DNA of 64,000 nt from Paenibacillus sp. 37 (GCF_008386395.1 NZ_CP043761.1:4526001-4590000), one strand, 5' to 3'. Shown: positions 44,350 through 54,154, numbered from the stretch's first letter. Program-made: numbers and translations. Notes: generated by a model not told the origin, from the sequence alone.

Positions 44350-44771
44350 GACATCTTCTCCTTATCTTCAACTTGATCTTCATTCCCTCGAAGCTTAAAG
44401 AGTGCTGAAGTGATAAACTTCGGTACAGGCAGGCCCAGTTTTCCCATGTTCTCCAAAATACTGATTCCTTCGGTACCAATGATGAACATTAACATTGCAT
44501 CTCGCATAAAATCATTTGAATTGCCTGCAACCATATCCAGTTGATGTGCAATAATGACAAAAACAAATGTCAATGACTTACGAGCAAGCCCCCACCATCC
44601 AACCCTGCTGGATAACTCCTTCCTATACCATGCAGACAGCACCCCTGTGATGTAATCCAGCCCCACAAAGATGGTCACTGCAATAAACAGGTGATCAATT
44701 CCTCCTACCAAATACACGACTGCCGATAGCAGCCAGCCAAACAAAACCATAAACACGGTATCTCTGTGCAT
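44346..44771 (-). CDS. phage holin (Phage_holin_4 / TIGR01593 type)
   Basis: 141 aa. Membrane segments lie at about 5-25, 28-45 and 65-85. The family pattern LFIAVTIFVGLDYITGVLSA is followed by GLARKSLTFVFVIIAHQLD and GTEGISILENMGKLGLPVP. It forms membrane pores that release the amidase. It is the first gene of the lysis cassette and lies next to the host gene gerW. No late promoter motif is seen in the 160-nt gap upstream, so its control differs or is weaker. Confidence 0.9.
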   Translation of the reverse strand: MHRDTVFMVLFGWLLSAVVYLVGGIDHLFIAVTIFVGLDYITGVLSAWYRKELSSRVGWWGLARKSLTFVFVIIAHQLDMVAGNSNDFMRDAMLMFIIGTEGISILENMGKLGLPVPKFITSALFKLRGNEDQVEDKEKMS

Positions 44772-44887
44772 TAACGTTCCCCCTTCAATAACCTATTTCA
44801 TGTCTAGGTTAGGCGGATCATAGACATAAGTCTCATGAAATACGGAAACCACCGAAAAAACACCTCACCATTCGCTGAACAAACAGC

Positions 44888-44919
44888 AAAAATCCCTCAC
44901 GCTGGGATGCGGGAGGGAT
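44888..44919 (-). terminator. intrinsic terminator of gerW
   Basis: ATCCCTC / GAGGGAT stem followed by TTTTTG on the minus strand. It marks the boundary between host operon and tail element. Confidence 0.75.
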
Positions 44920-44933
44920 CATGACCAACTGAT

Positions 44934-45416
44934 TCAGCTATAGGTTGAAGGATCTGGTGTTACTGGTACATCTGTTGTATTCGTTGGTGTTGTATTACGT
45001 TGGAACATGCCTTGAATTCGATCAAGAACATAAGGCGTAGAGTCAATGAGTTTCTCAAACAGATGTGTGGAGTTATCGAGTGGCACAATGTGTACCCCCT
45101 GTTTACCTACCACCAGGAACGCAATAGGACGTATGGATACACCGCCGCCACTACCGCCACCAAATGGAGAAGCCACTTTTGCTGAACTGGCATGTTCAGC
45201 AGAGGTACCCGTAGCACCACTTTTGCCATTACTTTCTCCATTGACGTGAAAATCACTACCACCGGCAGCAAATCCGAATCCCACCTTACTGATTGGCAGT
45301 ATCACGGTACCATCTGGTGTTTCAACTGCATCGCCAACAATTGTATTGACATCCACCATGGCCTTGATATTTTCCATAGCGGTTTCCATTAAGCCTTGAA
45401 TTGGATGATCTGACAT
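44934..45416 (-). CDS. gerW: sporulation protein GerW (YtfJ)
   Basis: 160 aa. The ATG at 45416 is set by GGAGGG 7 nt before it. Clear YtfJ/GerW features: DHPIQGLMETAMENIKAMVD, then VNTIVGDAVETPDGTVILPI, SKVGFGFAAGGSDF, a Gly-rich loop (FGGGSGGGVSI) and PIAFLVVGKQGVHIVPLD. The family acts in spores and is needed for normal germination in B. subtilis. Here it is the last gene of the scpAB-side host block and forms the right border of the tail element. Confidence 0.92.
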   Translation of the reverse strand: MSDHPIQGLMETAMENIKAMVDVNTIVGDAVETPDGTVILPISKVGFGFAAGGSDFHVNGESNGKSGATGTSAEHASSAKVASPFGGGSGGGVSIRPIAFLVVGKQGVHIVPLDNSTHLFEKLIDSTPYVLDRIQGMFQRNTTPTNTTDVPVTPDPSTYS

Positions 45417-45563
45417 TTTAATTCCCTCCAGTTTCAATGTAAGCTAGGTTTGATCTAACCATATCATCCCCAAACTTGAAGGGACTTATGTAAATAAGCA
45501 TTTTAAGTACACTCACCGAACCCCAACCTCATATTTCCAAAACAGGTCGGCTATAATGGGTTT

Positions 45564-46295
45564 TTACAGAGTTGTCCCACTAAGTTTCTTCTTTTGCTTC
45601 TCCTTATGCCTGCGGCGCTGTTCCTGAAGAAGTTTGAACCACATCCGCCATCCGCCTTCGACTTGAAGCACACGGGTGAGTAGTGTAACTCCAGCGATCA
45701 GAACGGCTGTAATCCGAATTTTCGCTCTGAAATCCAGATCGGTTCTAAATTCCATTTCATCGGACCATACCGGCATAACCTGAAGCACGGGTGTTTCATC
45801 AAAGCGGATCTGATAGGTGAGAAAACCAATAATAATGGATTTGATACTCCACACCCAGCCCGTAAGCACCGCTGTATATGCTGCATCACCAACGCCGATG
45901 TGGGTAGCCCAGGACAGTTGGGTCATATGTACGCGTGTGAGTGTTTGCTTAAGCCACAGCTTGAGCGCGTCTGTTGCCCTAAGCATAATTTTCACATCTT
46001 TAGCCCACTTCTTGACTTTGCGTTTGTTGACCCGCTCACTTCCCTGGGCCTCGCCTCTCGAATGATTCATGGATTTTTCGGTCTTGACCAGAAAACCTTC
46101 CTTCATATTGCGAAAAACAATACTCGGGATCTCATAGTTAATCCGCACAATTCCATAGAGAAGACGAACATTAATATTGGCGTAATCATCACTTTTATGT
46201 TTACTGAATGTAAAATGTACATGAACATTTGAGATGAGGACTGCGGCAATCAGCAATGCGAACAACAAACCGATTCCTCCAAGCCAAATCAACAC
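45564..46295 (-). CDS. DUF2953 membrane protein (YtfI-like)
   Basis: 243 aa. The GTG at 46295 is chosen because GGAGGT lies 7 nt before it; the frame extends upstream without an SD. An N-terminal membrane helix (LIWLGGIGLLFALLIAAVLI) is followed by an outside-facing beta region (VHFTFSKHKSDDYANINVRL) and the DUF2953 core (THIGVGDAAYTAVLTGWVWS, a known family signature). A second helix is near 205-225. In Bacillus it stands next to ytfJ as here. Function unknown. Confidence 0.85.
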   Translation of the reverse strand: MLIWLGGIGLLFALLIAAVLISNVHVHFTFSKHKSDDYANINVRLLYGIVRINYEIPSIVFRNMKEGFLVKTEKSMNHSRGEAQGSERVNKRKVKKWAKDVKIMLRATDALKLWLKQTLTRVHMTQLSWATHIGVGDAAYTAVLTGWVWSIKSIIIGFLTYQIRFDETPVLQVMPVWSDEMEFRTDLDFRAKIRITAVLIAGVTLLTRVLQVEGGWRMWFKLLQEQRRRHKEKQKKKLSGTTL

Positions 46296-46435
46296 AGGCC
46301 TTACCTCCAAGCCCTCAATTCTTTTCTCGTCTAGTATGGCACTCTGAATAGGAAAAAATTCACGTCTCACCTAAAAATCCCATTACATATTTATTTGTAA
46401 CCTGTTCTATTCACCATTTATCTAAAACAATGCAC

Positions 46436-46467
46436 AAAAAAACCGACTCCACTGATGGGTGTCGGTT
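46436..46467 (-). terminator. intrinsic terminator of the scpAB operon
   Basis: AACCGACACC / GGAGTCGGTT stem followed by seven U. Confidence 0.85.
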
Positions 46468-46483
46468 AGTATGAGCTAGCAAA

Positions 46484-47140
46484 TTAGAGTGAAGAATCCG
46501 TATTATCGTCTTCGTTGTCGATATGACTTAGGTCATCCGCCGGATCAACACTTTCCGGTTCCAGTTGTTGCAAATCCAGTTTGTTGAATAACAGTTGTGT
46601 CTCTTCTTCCAGGTTTTCCGAATCTTCGAACAAGCCTGGTTCCGGGAGGTCTTTAATTGAAGCCAGTCCGAAATAATCCAGGAATGATTTGGTCGTTCCA
46701 TACAGAATTGGTCGTCCGATGGCCTCGGCTCGTCCCACTTCAATGATCAGATCCTTATTCACAAGCGTATGGATGGCCCGCTCCGATTTTACACCGCGGA
46801 TTTCCTCAATCTCTACCCGTGTAATCGGCTGACGATACGCCACAATGGCCAGCGTCTCCAGAGCCGCCTGGGATAAGGACGTGCGTGCGGGAGAGTATGC
46901 CAGTTTCTCGAAATATACAGCGTGGTCAGGCAAGGTGCCCAACTGAACTACACCAGCGATCTTGAGAATCTGTACACCTCGTCCCTGCTGTGAAAATTCA
47001 TGAATCATCTCCTCAATCGCGTCCGTTACAAGCTCCACTCGCTGGTCGACGATCTCGGCGATTTGTTTGATACTCAGACCTTCTTCTCCGGACAAAAACA
47101 GCAGGCCTTCAATAATCGATTTCAATTTCGGAAAATCCAT
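46484..47140 (-). CDS. scpB: segregation and condensation protein B
   Basis: 218 aa from ATG 47140 (GAGGGG upstream). The ScpB winged-helix repeats are visible: LKSIIEGLLFLSGEEGLSIK, then LSQAALETLAIVAYRQPITR, then VEIEEIRGVKSERAIHTLVN and GRPILYGTTKSFLDYFGL. It binds ScpA and the Smc ATPase to compact and separate chromosomes. It overlaps the end of scpA by 32 nt, so the pair is coupled. The acidic tail (about 180-218) is common in the family. Confidence 0.95.
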   Translation of the reverse strand: MDFPKLKSIIEGLLFLSGEEGLSIKQIAEIVDQRVELVTDAIEEMIHEFSQQGRGVQILKIAGVVQLGTLPDHAVYFEKLAYSPARTSLSQAALETLAIVAYRQPITRVEIEEIRGVKSERAIHTLVNKDLIIEVGRAEAIGRPILYGTTKSFLDYFGLASIKDLPEPGLFEDSENLEEETQLLFNKLDLQQLEPESVDPADDLSHIDNEDDNTDSSL

Positions 47141-47909
47141 GATTCTTTGTTTCCCCTCTCCACTCCATAACGATATCCTCAAACATCCGTTCCTGATAAC
47201 AGACAATCTGCTTCATCTTCATCAGTTCCAGCACCGCCAGAAAAGTGACAACAATCTCATGGCGATAGATATGCTCATCCATCAATTTGGAGAATAACAG
47301 TCTGCCTCCCGGCCCCATACTTTCCAAAGCGCCGATGACATCCCGTATCCGATCCTTAACCGAAATCTCATCCCGTTTGATTCGGGTTACAGTTGTGCGC
47401 TTCTCAGCCTTGCGTAGCGCCTTCTGAAAGGCTGCAATCAGGTCAGAGGTGTGTAAACCCTCAACCGGGTTCGATTGGGCTTCTACGGGCATATAGGGGC
47501 GCAGATCCTCGGGCTCTTTGGAAAATATAAGGCTGCGTTCCCACTCCCGTTCATGAAGATGACGCGCAATTCCCTTGTACTTGCGATATTCTATCAGACG
47601 TGCAATCAACTCTGCACGTGGATCATAATCTTCTTCTTCCATAAAATCATAATCCTCAAAGTCCTCAATTACCGGTGGTTTGGGCAGTAAAAGTTTGCTC
47701 TTGATCGACAGCAATGTTGCTGCCATAACCAGAAACTCACTCGTAATATCCAGTTCCAGTTCCTGCATCGAATGCAGATACGCCATGTATTGATCGGTAA
47801 TATCGCTGATGGGAATATCCTGGATATGAATTTCAGCCTTATCAATCAGATGAAGCAGCAGATCCAAAGGCCCTTCAAAAGTCTCCAGTTTGTATGTAAC
47901 TACCGTCAC
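47109..47909 (-). CDS. scpA: segregation and condensation protein A
   Basis: 266 aa. The GTG at 47909 is chosen: GGGAGG is 9 nt upstream and the product begins TVVTYKLETFEGPLDLLLHL, the usual ScpA start. Kleisin features: N-terminal Smc-binding helices, then ITSEFLVMAATLLSIKSKLL, and a C-terminal winged helix (VTFLAVLELMKMKQIVCYQ). It bridges the Smc heads. It lies between ribH and scpB, as in Bacillus. Confidence 0.95.
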   Translation of the reverse strand: MTVVTYKLETFEGPLDLLLHLIDKAEIHIQDIPISDITDQYMAYLHSMQELELDITSEFLVMAATLLSIKSKLLLPKPPVIEDFEDYDFMEEEDYDPRAELIARLIEYRKYKGIARHLHEREWERSLIFSKEPEDLRPYMPVEAQSNPVEGLHTSDLIAAFQKALRKAEKRTTVTRIKRDEISVKDRIRDVIGALESMGPGGRLLFSKLMDEHIYRHEIVVTFLAVLELMKMKQIVCYQERMFEDIVMEWRGETKNHGFSEIEIDY

Positions 47910-48013
47910 TAGACGAATCCTCCCGCCAGAAAAATACAAAACCCTGCTAAGCCGTCCGAATCCGGTTTCCCGTGTTCGTCTGCGCAAAGCAGGGCACTAC
48001 TATTAAATAAGCA

Positions 48014-48481
48014 CTATTTTAGCTGTTTCGTCAAGTTTGCCATCTCAATTGCCGCCGTAGCTGCATCCCAACCTTTGTTACCCGCCTTGGTTCCGGCACG
48101 TTCAATCGCTTGTTCAATATTTTCTGTTGTAACCAGTCCAAAGATCGTAGGCACGCCCGTTTTCAGGTTAATTGCCGCTACCCCTTTAGCCATCTCGTTG
48201 CAAACATAATCGTAATGCGTAGTGGATCCACGAATGACAGTTCCCAATGTAATCACCGCATCATACTTGCCACTCTCCGCCATTTTCTGCGCAATCAAAG
48301 GGATTTCGAACGCACCTGGAACCCAGGCTACATCCACTTCATCATCCTGCACGCCGTGACGTTTGAATGCATCGAGAGCTGCGCTAAGCAATTTACTGGT
48401 AATGAATTCGTTGAAACGTCCAACGACAACTCCATATCTGGATCCTTCTGATACTAAATGTCCTTCGAAAAATTGTGGCAT
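48014..48481 (-). CDS. ribH: 6,7-dimethyl-8-ribityllumazine synthase
   Basis: 155 aa. Motifs: [60 protein letters not shown] and [20 protein letters not shown]. It joins 5-amino-6-ribitylamino-uracil and dihydroxybutanone phosphate to lumazine and forms capsid-like 60-mers. It is the last gene of the rib operon and is controlled through the FMN riboswitch upstream of ribD. Confidence 0.97.
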   Translation of the reverse strand: MPQFFEGHLVSEGSRYGVVVGRFNEFITSKLLSAALDAFKRHGVQDDEVDVAWVPGAFEIPLIAQKMAESGKYDAVITLGTVIRGSTTHYDYVCNEMAKGVAAINLKTGVPTIFGLVTTENIEQAIERAGTKAGNKGWDAATAAIEMANLTKQLK

Positions 48482-48583
48482 TCAAGTCATCTCCCTAACG
48501 GTATAATGTAATGTAAGTAACGGAAATCCCTAAGTAATCTCTTCCATAAATTACATGGTGAACGTTGTTCATCTAAAATATAT

Positions 48584-49816
48584 TTACTGTTCGTTCTGCT
48601 CGATATCATCAAACTTGAGCATATGTCCCAGCTTGGCTTGCTTCGTATGAAGATACACCGTATTGTCCTCGTTCTCTTCCATCTGGATCGCAACACGCTC
48701 TACGACTTCAAGTCCATATCCTTCAAGACCTTTAATTTTACGAGGATTGTTAGTTAGCAATCTGATCTGACGAACCCCAAGGTCTTTCAGTATTTGAGCG
48801 CCAATTCCGTAATCACGCAAGTCAGCAGCAAAACCCAAACTCAGGTTTGCATCAACAGTATCCATACCTTCCTCTTGCAGCTTATAGGCTTTGAGTTTGT
48901 TGATCAGGCCAATACCCCGACCTTCCTGTCTCATATAAAGCAGTACACCATTGCCTTCCTCATGAATCTGTTTGAGTGCCGCATCAAACTGCGGACCACA
49001 GTCACAACGATGCGAATGGAATACATCACCTGTCAAACATTCAGAGTGTACACGTACAAGTACGGGTTTGGAACCATCAATCTCACCTTTAACCAGAGCC
49101 ACATGTTCCTTATTGTCCACAGCGTTTGTATAAGCCACCGCTTGAAACTCACCAAAGTCCGTTGGCATACGCACAGCCACTTCACGTTGAACCAGCTGCT
49201 CTTTTTCGTTACGGTAACGAATCATGTCCTGAATACTGATCAGCTTCAGATCATGTTTGCGGGCAATCTCCTGCAGATCCGGAAGTCTGGCCATTGTGCC
49301 ATCTTCCTTAATTACTTCACAGATAACGCCAGCAGGGTAGGAACCACACATGATAGCGAGATCTACAGCCGCTTCCGTATGTCCAGCACGACGAAGTACA
49401 CCGCCGTCTTTTGCAATGAGCGGGAACATGTGACCAGGCTTACGGAAGTCCCCGGCTTTCGCCTCAGGATCAATCAGACCTTTCACGGTAATAGAGCGTT
49501 CATGTGCCGAGATGCCTGTTGTCGTATCTTTGTGATCCACAGAGACGGTGAAGGCTGTTCCATGGAAATCCGTATTTTGTTGAACCATCGGTTTCAGGTT
49601 AAGTTCGTCCGCACGTTGTTGTGTAATCGGAACACAGACCAGACCTCTACCTTCAGTAATCATGAAATTAATGACTTCAGGTGTCGCCTTTTCAGCCAAA
49701 GCGATAAAATCGCCTTCATTCTCCCGATCTTCATCATCCACAACAATGACGGGTTTGCCACGCATGAGGTCATATATGGCTTCTTCTATTGTGTCCAGAA
49801 TGGATTGTTCTGACAT
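48584..49816 (-). CDS. ribBA: bifunctional DHBP synthase / GTP cyclohydrolase II
   Basis: 410 aa. The N-terminal RibB domain (1-205) has [16 protein letters not shown] and HTEAAVDLA. The C-terminal RibA domain (206-400) has the zinc site [20 protein letters not shown] and [17 protein letters not shown]. It makes dihydroxybutanone phosphate from ribulose 5-phosphate and the pyrimidine precursor from GTP, the two entry points of riboflavin synthesis. Length and domain order are those of Bacillus RibBA. Confidence 0.97.
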   Translation of the reverse strand: MSEQSILDTIEEAIYDLMRGKPVIVVDDEDRENEGDFIALAEKATPEVINFMITEGRGLVCVPITQQRADELNLKPMVQQNTDFHGTAFTVSVDHKDTTTGISAHERSITVKGLIDPEAKAGDFRKPGHMFPLIAKDGGVLRRAGHTEAAVDLAIMCGSYPAGVICEVIKEDGTMARLPDLQEIARKHDLKLISIQDMIRYRNEKEQLVQREVAVRMPTDFGEFQAVAYTNAVDNKEHVALVKGEIDGSKPVLVRVHSECLTGDVFHSHRCDCGPQFDAALKQIHEEGNGVLLYMRQEGRGIGLINKLKAYKLQEEGMDTVDANLSLGFAADLRDYGIGAQILKDLGVRQIRLLTNNPRKIKGLEGYGLEVVERVAIQMEENEDNTVYLHTKQAKLGHMLKFDDIEQNEQ

Positions 49817-49848
49817 TGGTCCACCTCCAGTTAATTTCTGTTCTCTAT

Positions 49849-50517
49849 TTATGCAAATCCGTGATTGGCGAGAAAATCTTCACTGATACTGCGCGGCTTG
49901 CCAGTACCCGTCTCCCGATGCCCTCTCCCATACTGGAGCAGATGATCCACATATTTGCCCAAAATATCGCATTCGATATTAATGGTATCCCCTGTCTTTT
50001 TCACATTTAGTACAGTTTCACCAATGGTATGCGGGATAATGGAAACCGTGAATGCGGTATCCGATGTATGGACAACGGTCAAGCTAATGCCATCCAGTGT
50101 AACCGATCCTTTGGGGATCAGATATTTGAACAACTGGTGATCATCCGGCTTGATCTCAAACACAATCGCATTCTGATCACGTGTTATACTGCCAATCACT
50201 CCAGTACCATCGACATGGCCCTGAACGATATGTCCGCCAAAACGACTGCCGGATTGCATGGCCCGCTCCAGATTAACTTTACTGCCAGATTGCAGCTGAC
50301 TGAGATTGGTATGACGATAGGTTTCAGGCATTACATCGGCGGTAAAACCTCCACCTTCGAGTGTTGTCGCAGTTAAGCACACGCCGTTCACTGCTACACT
50401 ATCACCAATCTTCAGATCGTCCATGATGGCGGAAGCTCCGATATTCAGGACCATCGCTTCGCCTTTCCGACCAATACGCCGGATCTGACCGACTTCTTCC
50501 ACCAAACCGGTAAACAT
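49849..50517 (-). CDS. ribE: riboflavin synthase alpha chain
   Basis: 222 aa. Two lumazine-binding barrels: [20 protein letters not shown] starts the first, and [18 protein letters not shown] starts the second. [20 protein letters not shown] and [14 protein letters not shown] are the matching repeat motifs. It dismutates two lumazines to riboflavin. It sits between ribD and ribBA in the standard operon. Confidence 0.96.
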   Translation of the reverse strand: MFTGLVEEVGQIRRIGRKGEAMVLNIGASAIMDDLKIGDSVAVNGVCLTATTLEGGGFTADVMPETYRHTNLSQLQSGSKVNLERAMQSGSRFGGHIVQGHVDGTGVIGSITRDQNAIVFEIKPDDHQLFKYLIPKGSVTLDGISLTVVHTSDTAFTVSIIPHTIGETVLNVKKTGDTINIECDILGKYVDHLLQYGRGHRETGTGKPRSISEDFLANHGFA

Positions 50518-50539
50518 GCTGCCGCCTCCCCTGTTTTAT

Positions 50540-51643
50540 TTATTCAGGCCACACCGGAATACCGCCAATGCTGATATTATCTCCAACTTGTTCGATCTCC
50601 AACTGATTCAATTGAATCGCCTGATTCATACGTTCCACACCCTCGAAGCGGAAGCTTCCAGGTGTATCATAACCGCCTACAATCTTCGGTGCGATAAACA
50701 TGAGCAGTCGATCGACCAACCGTGCCTCCAGCATGGCTCCATTCAAGGTGCCTCCACCTTCAAGCAAAATCGAACCAATCTCACGCTCACCCAACTTGCT
50801 AAGTCCGTTTAACAGATCCACACGTGGTCCAGGACCACAGCGTATAATTTCGACGCCGTAGGCTTCCAAACGTTCAGCAGCTTCAGGACTGGCTTCGTCT
50901 GTTGTCAGCACCCATGTTGGAGCAAGACCATCCTTAACCATTTTGGCACCTACGGGAAGACGTAACTTGGAATCCACCACAATGCGCACTGGACTAATGC
51001 CTTCGACTTGCAAACGGGTAGTAAGTTCCGGATTATCGGCAATCACTGTGTCGACGCCAACCATAATTCCCTGGTGACGATGACGAAGGGCATGCACAAT
51101 CTCACGAGCGGGCTCGTTAGAGATCCACTTGCTGTCTCCGCTGCGAGTAGCAATTTTGCCATCCAAAGTAGTAGCCGTCTTCAGTGTCACAAAAGGTAGA
51201 CCTGTTGTAATAAATTTAATGAATTTTTCATTCATGCGTCTTCCACGCTCACGCAGTACGCCAACTTCAACTTCAATGCCTTGTTGACGAAGCATGCTTA
51301 TGCCCCTGCCGGATACTTGCGGATTTGGATCTTCACAACATACCACAACACGTTTCACCTTTTCATGAATCAGGCGTTCACTACAAGGTGGCGTCTTGCC
51401 ATAATGACTACAAGGCTCAAGTGTAACGTATACCGTACTTCCTTCTGCATCACTGCCTGCCATGTTAAGTGCATGCACCTCTGCATGCCCGGTTCCACGT
51501 TTCAGATGGCTCCCCAGGCCTACAATACGACCCTCTTTCACAACTACACATCCAACGACCGGATTGATCCCCGTCTGTCCCTGTGCTCGTTCCGCCATAT
51601 CCAATGCCAGTGCCATATAAAATTCATCATTGATCATTTCCAA
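50540..51643 (-). CDS. ribD: riboflavin-specific deaminase / reductase
   Basis: 367 aa. The N-terminal deaminase domain has the zinc site H53-A-E55 and P77-C78 ... PPC87. The reductase domain begins near 147 (LPFVTLKTATTLDGKIATRS) and ends with LLEGGGTLNGAMLEARLVDR. It deaminates and reduces the pyrimidine made by RibA. First gene of the operon behind the FMN riboswitch. Confidence 0.97.
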   Translation of the reverse strand: MEMINDEFYMALALDMAERAQGQTGINPVVGCVVVKEGRIVGLGSHLKRGTGHAEVHALNMAGSDAEGSTVYVTLEPCSHYGKTPPCSERLIHEKVKRVVVCCEDPNPQVSGRGISMLRQQGIEVEVGVLRERGRRMNEKFIKFITTGLPFVTLKTATTLDGKIATRSGDSKWISNEPAREIVHALRHRHQGIMVGVDTVIADNPELTTRLQVEGISPVRIVVDSKLRLPVGAKMVKDGLAPTWVLTTDEASPEAAERLEAYGVEIIRCGPGPRVDLLNGLSKLGEREIGSILLEGGGTLNGAMLEARLVDRLLMFIAPKIVGGYDTPGSFRFEGVERMNQAIQLNQLEIEQVGDNISIGGIPVWPE

Positions 51644-51678
51644 ATCCGTTCACCCCGCGGTTTAAAGTCTTGTTTATT

Positions 51679-51714
51679 AAAAAATCCCCGTCGAACAATC
51701 AGTTCGATGGGGAT
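51679..51714 (-). terminator. riboswitch expression-platform terminator
   Basis: 13-bp stem ATCCCCATCGAAC / GTTCGACGGGGAT (one mismatch) followed by TTTTTTAAT, between the FMN aptamer and ribD. Folding upon FMN binding would stop transcription. Confidence 0.85.
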
Positions 51715-51967
51715 GATGAGAGACAAATGTCACCAGCAGGAGTGAAATGGATACAGCACGCCAACACTTTGCCCAAAACCTCATTTCGGGCAAGTGAAAA
51801 TAGACACATACCTTAATGAACATCAATTACAGGTAAAGAGCTTTCATAGTGCGGCATATGTATGGAACTGTCCGGCGTAACCGGATCTTCCCTGCACAGT
51901 GCAAGACATTACAAATCGTGACTGTGCAGCAATACTCCTGCTGAATGCAAACCTGTTAGGTCTGCAC

Positions 51968-52126
51968 CTCTCCTTCTCCCATCCAGACTATACTGTCGGT
52001 TCTGGAATTACACCAGATCAGCCATCTGCCAAGGGCAGACAGGTCACGGACTTTGCATGAAGTGCTGGACATGTGTCCTTACACTTCCTGCATCACCGCC
52101 GGTAGGGAATCGCACCCTGCCCTGAA
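51968..52126 (-). promoter_or_regulatory. FMN riboswitch (RFN element)
   Basis: Conserved blocks appear in order on the minus strand: GGCAGGGTGCGATTCCCTAC, CGGCGGT, a variable stem, AGTCCGTGACC, GGCAGATGGCTGATCTGGTG and then TAATTCCAGAACCGACAGT, AGTCTGGATGGGAGAAGGA. It senses FMN and controls the rib operon through the terminator at 51679-51714. About 250 nt lie between aptamer and terminator, which is longer than usual, with additional hairpins in this stretch. Confidence 0.97.
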
Positions 52127-52149
52127 GGATTGCTTTCGTTATTACTTGG

Positions 52150-52178
52150 ATGTTAGCACTTTAATGCCAAAAAATCAA
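52150..52178 (-). promoter_or_regulatory. SigA-type promoter of the rib operon
   Basis: TTGATT (52178-52173), 17 nt, TAACAT (52155-52150), just upstream of the FMN aptamer. Confidence 0.6.
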
Positions 52179-52232
52179 TTGTTTTTTGTTCCTTTTTGTC
52201 ACATACTAACTTTTAATAAGCTAAGAAACAAC

Positions 52233-52266
52233 AAAAAACCGCTTCCTCTCAAGGAGGCACGGTTTT
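52233..52266 (-). terminator. intrinsic terminator of the 441-aa gene
   Basis: AAAACCGTGCCTCC / AGGAAGCGGTTTT imperfect stem followed by TTGTTG. It ends the gene at 52302. Confidence 0.7.
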
Positions 52267-52301
52267 GGCTTGGAGGCCCATTTCATATCAATCGTATCAT
52301 T

Positions 52302-53627
52302 CTACATATCAGGAAAACACCAGCTCGCCATATGCTTTAATTCTTTGGCATTATGAAAGGGAATACGGTCAGGTTCTTGCAGGGGCGAAGTCGGAAGCGG
52401 GAACTCTCTTGCCACCCTTCTGACCCAACTTGTGGAATCGATCGCAATAGCCGAGCATTTCCAGCGTCCATTCGCTCTCGGTCGAAACGTCCCATGCAAA
52501 TCTGCTTTTCCCGGCATCTCTGGAAAGACTCCATCCAAATATTCAACGATGACACGCTTGTCTCTGACTTCATGACAATACACCGTCACCCATACACCTT
52601 CCCGGACCCGAACAGCATACACATCTCCAGACTGTACCTCCCCGGTACCTGCATCAGGAGATGCCTTTGGTACTTTTCCACGAACACTTCTCTTCTTCTC
52701 CAATGCCCCTAAGATCGTGTCCTTTACAGCTGGACTCTCATCAGGCTTATCCGCAAGAGATATATTATTTAGATCAAAATCATGAAATATCTTGTTCAGG
52801 TTGTTCTCATTAATTCCGACAGATGAGTCCCACCATGCCAGAGGGGCCTGAACTTCAACCCGAACATTGGGGCGTGCGTCACGTTGCATGTAAGAGGTGA
52901 ATTCCGTTATCATTCCAGGATGTTCCGGCGTATCCAATATGCCAATCAGAGCTAACGTCTCAAGCAAATCACGGTACGCATATTCCTTCTGTGTAGGCAA
53001 AAGACGTTCCTTCTTGAGGGCTACTGCTGCCTTGCTGTAACGAGTTTTGGGAGGTAATTCGCGCAGCACCGTTAACACCGCACGGAATGTCCAGCGGTCG
53101 TAATCATTGGCTATTGGAAGTTCCTGCGCGGCAGCCAGCTCTCGAAGTGCCAACACATATCCAAAAGGATCACCATCCAATGGGGTTCCATTGGTCATCC
53201 GCCAATACCATTGCAGCGTCGTGTCGGTTGCTTGATCTACACTAAATCCGCAAATCTTGCAAGTGTTCGAAGATGGATATGGCGTATGTTCATGGCTTGG
53301 CATACTGCTCGCAATAAGCTTGCCCGTAAGCAACGAGCGCCAGATCATGGGTGCGGACCACAAAGAGGATACAAAAGCCTGCGCTGCATCATTGATCGTC
53401 CATTGATTTGCAACTTTTTTCAGCTCAGCAATCGTTTCATCATGTTGTGGACGTACAAATCGATTCGGTTCATGCCCGGCTGCCTCAAGCGCTTCTCGAT
53501 CCTTTACGGATAGACTATCCGGAACGACATGCCGCAATGCCTGAAGTTCTTCATCCCACAACGTGCGCTCACTATAAATTTGTTTTAACAAAAATAGCTG
53601 AGTAACCATATCCAAGGTTTTATTCAT
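52302..53627 (-). CDS. conserved-looking hypothetical protein, 441 aa
   Basis: 441 aa; no family recognised. Soluble, with no signal peptide. Two features stand out: a single zinc-knuckle-like CKIC pair near residue 120 (SSNTCKICGFSVD), and a helical region with RELPPKTRYSKAAVALKKER. The C-terminal 140 residues look like a small beta domain (YAVRVREGVWVTVYCHEVRD, VIVEYLDGVFPEMPG). It lies between ppiB and ribD, where Bacillus often has unrelated genes. Monocistronic with its own terminator. Confidence 0.8.
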   Translation of the reverse strand: MNKTLDMVTQLFLLKQIYSERTLWDEELQALRHVVPDSLSVKDREALEAAGHEPNRFVRPQHDETIAELKKVANQWTINDAAQAFVSSLWSAPMIWRSLLTGKLIASSMPSHEHTPYPSSNTCKICGFSVDQATDTTLQWYWRMTNGTPLDGDPFGYVLALRELAAAQELPIANDYDRWTFRAVLTVLRELPPKTRYSKAAVALKKERLLPTQKEYAYRDLLETLALIGILDTPEHPGMITEFTSYMQRDARPNVRVEVQAPLAWWDSSVGINENNLNKIFHDFDLNNISLADKPDESPAVKDTILGALEKKRSVRGKVPKASPDAGTGEVQSGDVYAVRVREGVWVTVYCHEVRDKRVIVEYLDGVFPEMPGKADLHGTFRPRANGRWKCSAIAIDSTSWVRRVAREFPLPTSPLQEPDRIPFHNAKELKHMASWCFPDM

Positions 53628-53661
53628 CCTTTCTAATCAACGATTTCAAATATGTAAAAAA

Positions 53662-53693
53662 ATAAAAAAAGTGCTTCTATAAAAGAAGCACTT
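53662..53693 (-). terminator. intrinsic terminator of ppiB
   Basis: Perfect stem AAGTGCTTCT / AGAAGCACTT with loop TTTAT and a U-rich run. Confidence 0.85.
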
Positions 53694-53722
53694 CATGTTT
53701 GGATCCAGTTAAGGTGAAGGTA

Positions 53723-54154
53723 TTAAGCTTCTACAACTTCAACAGTTTCCATTTTGTCTTTACCTTCTAAAGCGTCCACGAACTCCATACCTTTAGTTAC
53801 TTTACCAAATACAGTATGTTGTCCATCCAAATGTGGTTGCGGTTGGTAGCAAATGTAGAACTGGCTTCCACCTGTGTTACGGCCAGCATGTGCCATAGCC
53901 AGTGTTCCGCGCTCATGTTTGTTCGGGTTAATTTCACAGTTGATTGTGTAACCTGGGCCACCTGCACCGCTACCGTTAGGGCATCCGCCTTGAGCTACAA
54001 AGCCCGGGATCACGCGGTGGAATGTAAGACCATTGTAGAAACCGGAGTTAGCCAGTTTCTCAAAGTTTGCTACTGTGTTTGGAGCTTCTTGATCGAACAG
54101 ATCGATCAGAACTTCTCCGCCGTTTGCCAATTTAATTTTCGCTTGTTTCGCCAT
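53723..54154 (-). CDS. ppiB: peptidyl-prolyl cis-trans isomerase (cyclophilin)
   Basis: 143 aa from ATG 54154 (GAAAGGAG upstream). Cyclophilin motifs: [55 protein letters not shown] and [20 protein letters not shown]. It speeds proline isomerisation in cytosolic protein folding. Length is that of B. subtilis PpiB. It lies next to lysA, as in B. subtilis. Confidence 0.95.
   Translation of the reverse strand: MAKQAKIKLANGGEVLIDLFDQEAPNTVANFEKLANSGFYNGLTFHRVIPGFVAQGGCPNGSGAGGPGYTINCEINPNKHERGTLAMAHAGRNTGGSQFYICYQPQPHLDGQHTVFGKVTKGMEFVDALEGKDKMETVEVVEA

Noticed and set aside
48794..49813. Plus-strand reading frame of 339 codons
   Set aside because: Antisense of ribBA; codon pattern and residues are those of a shadow frame.
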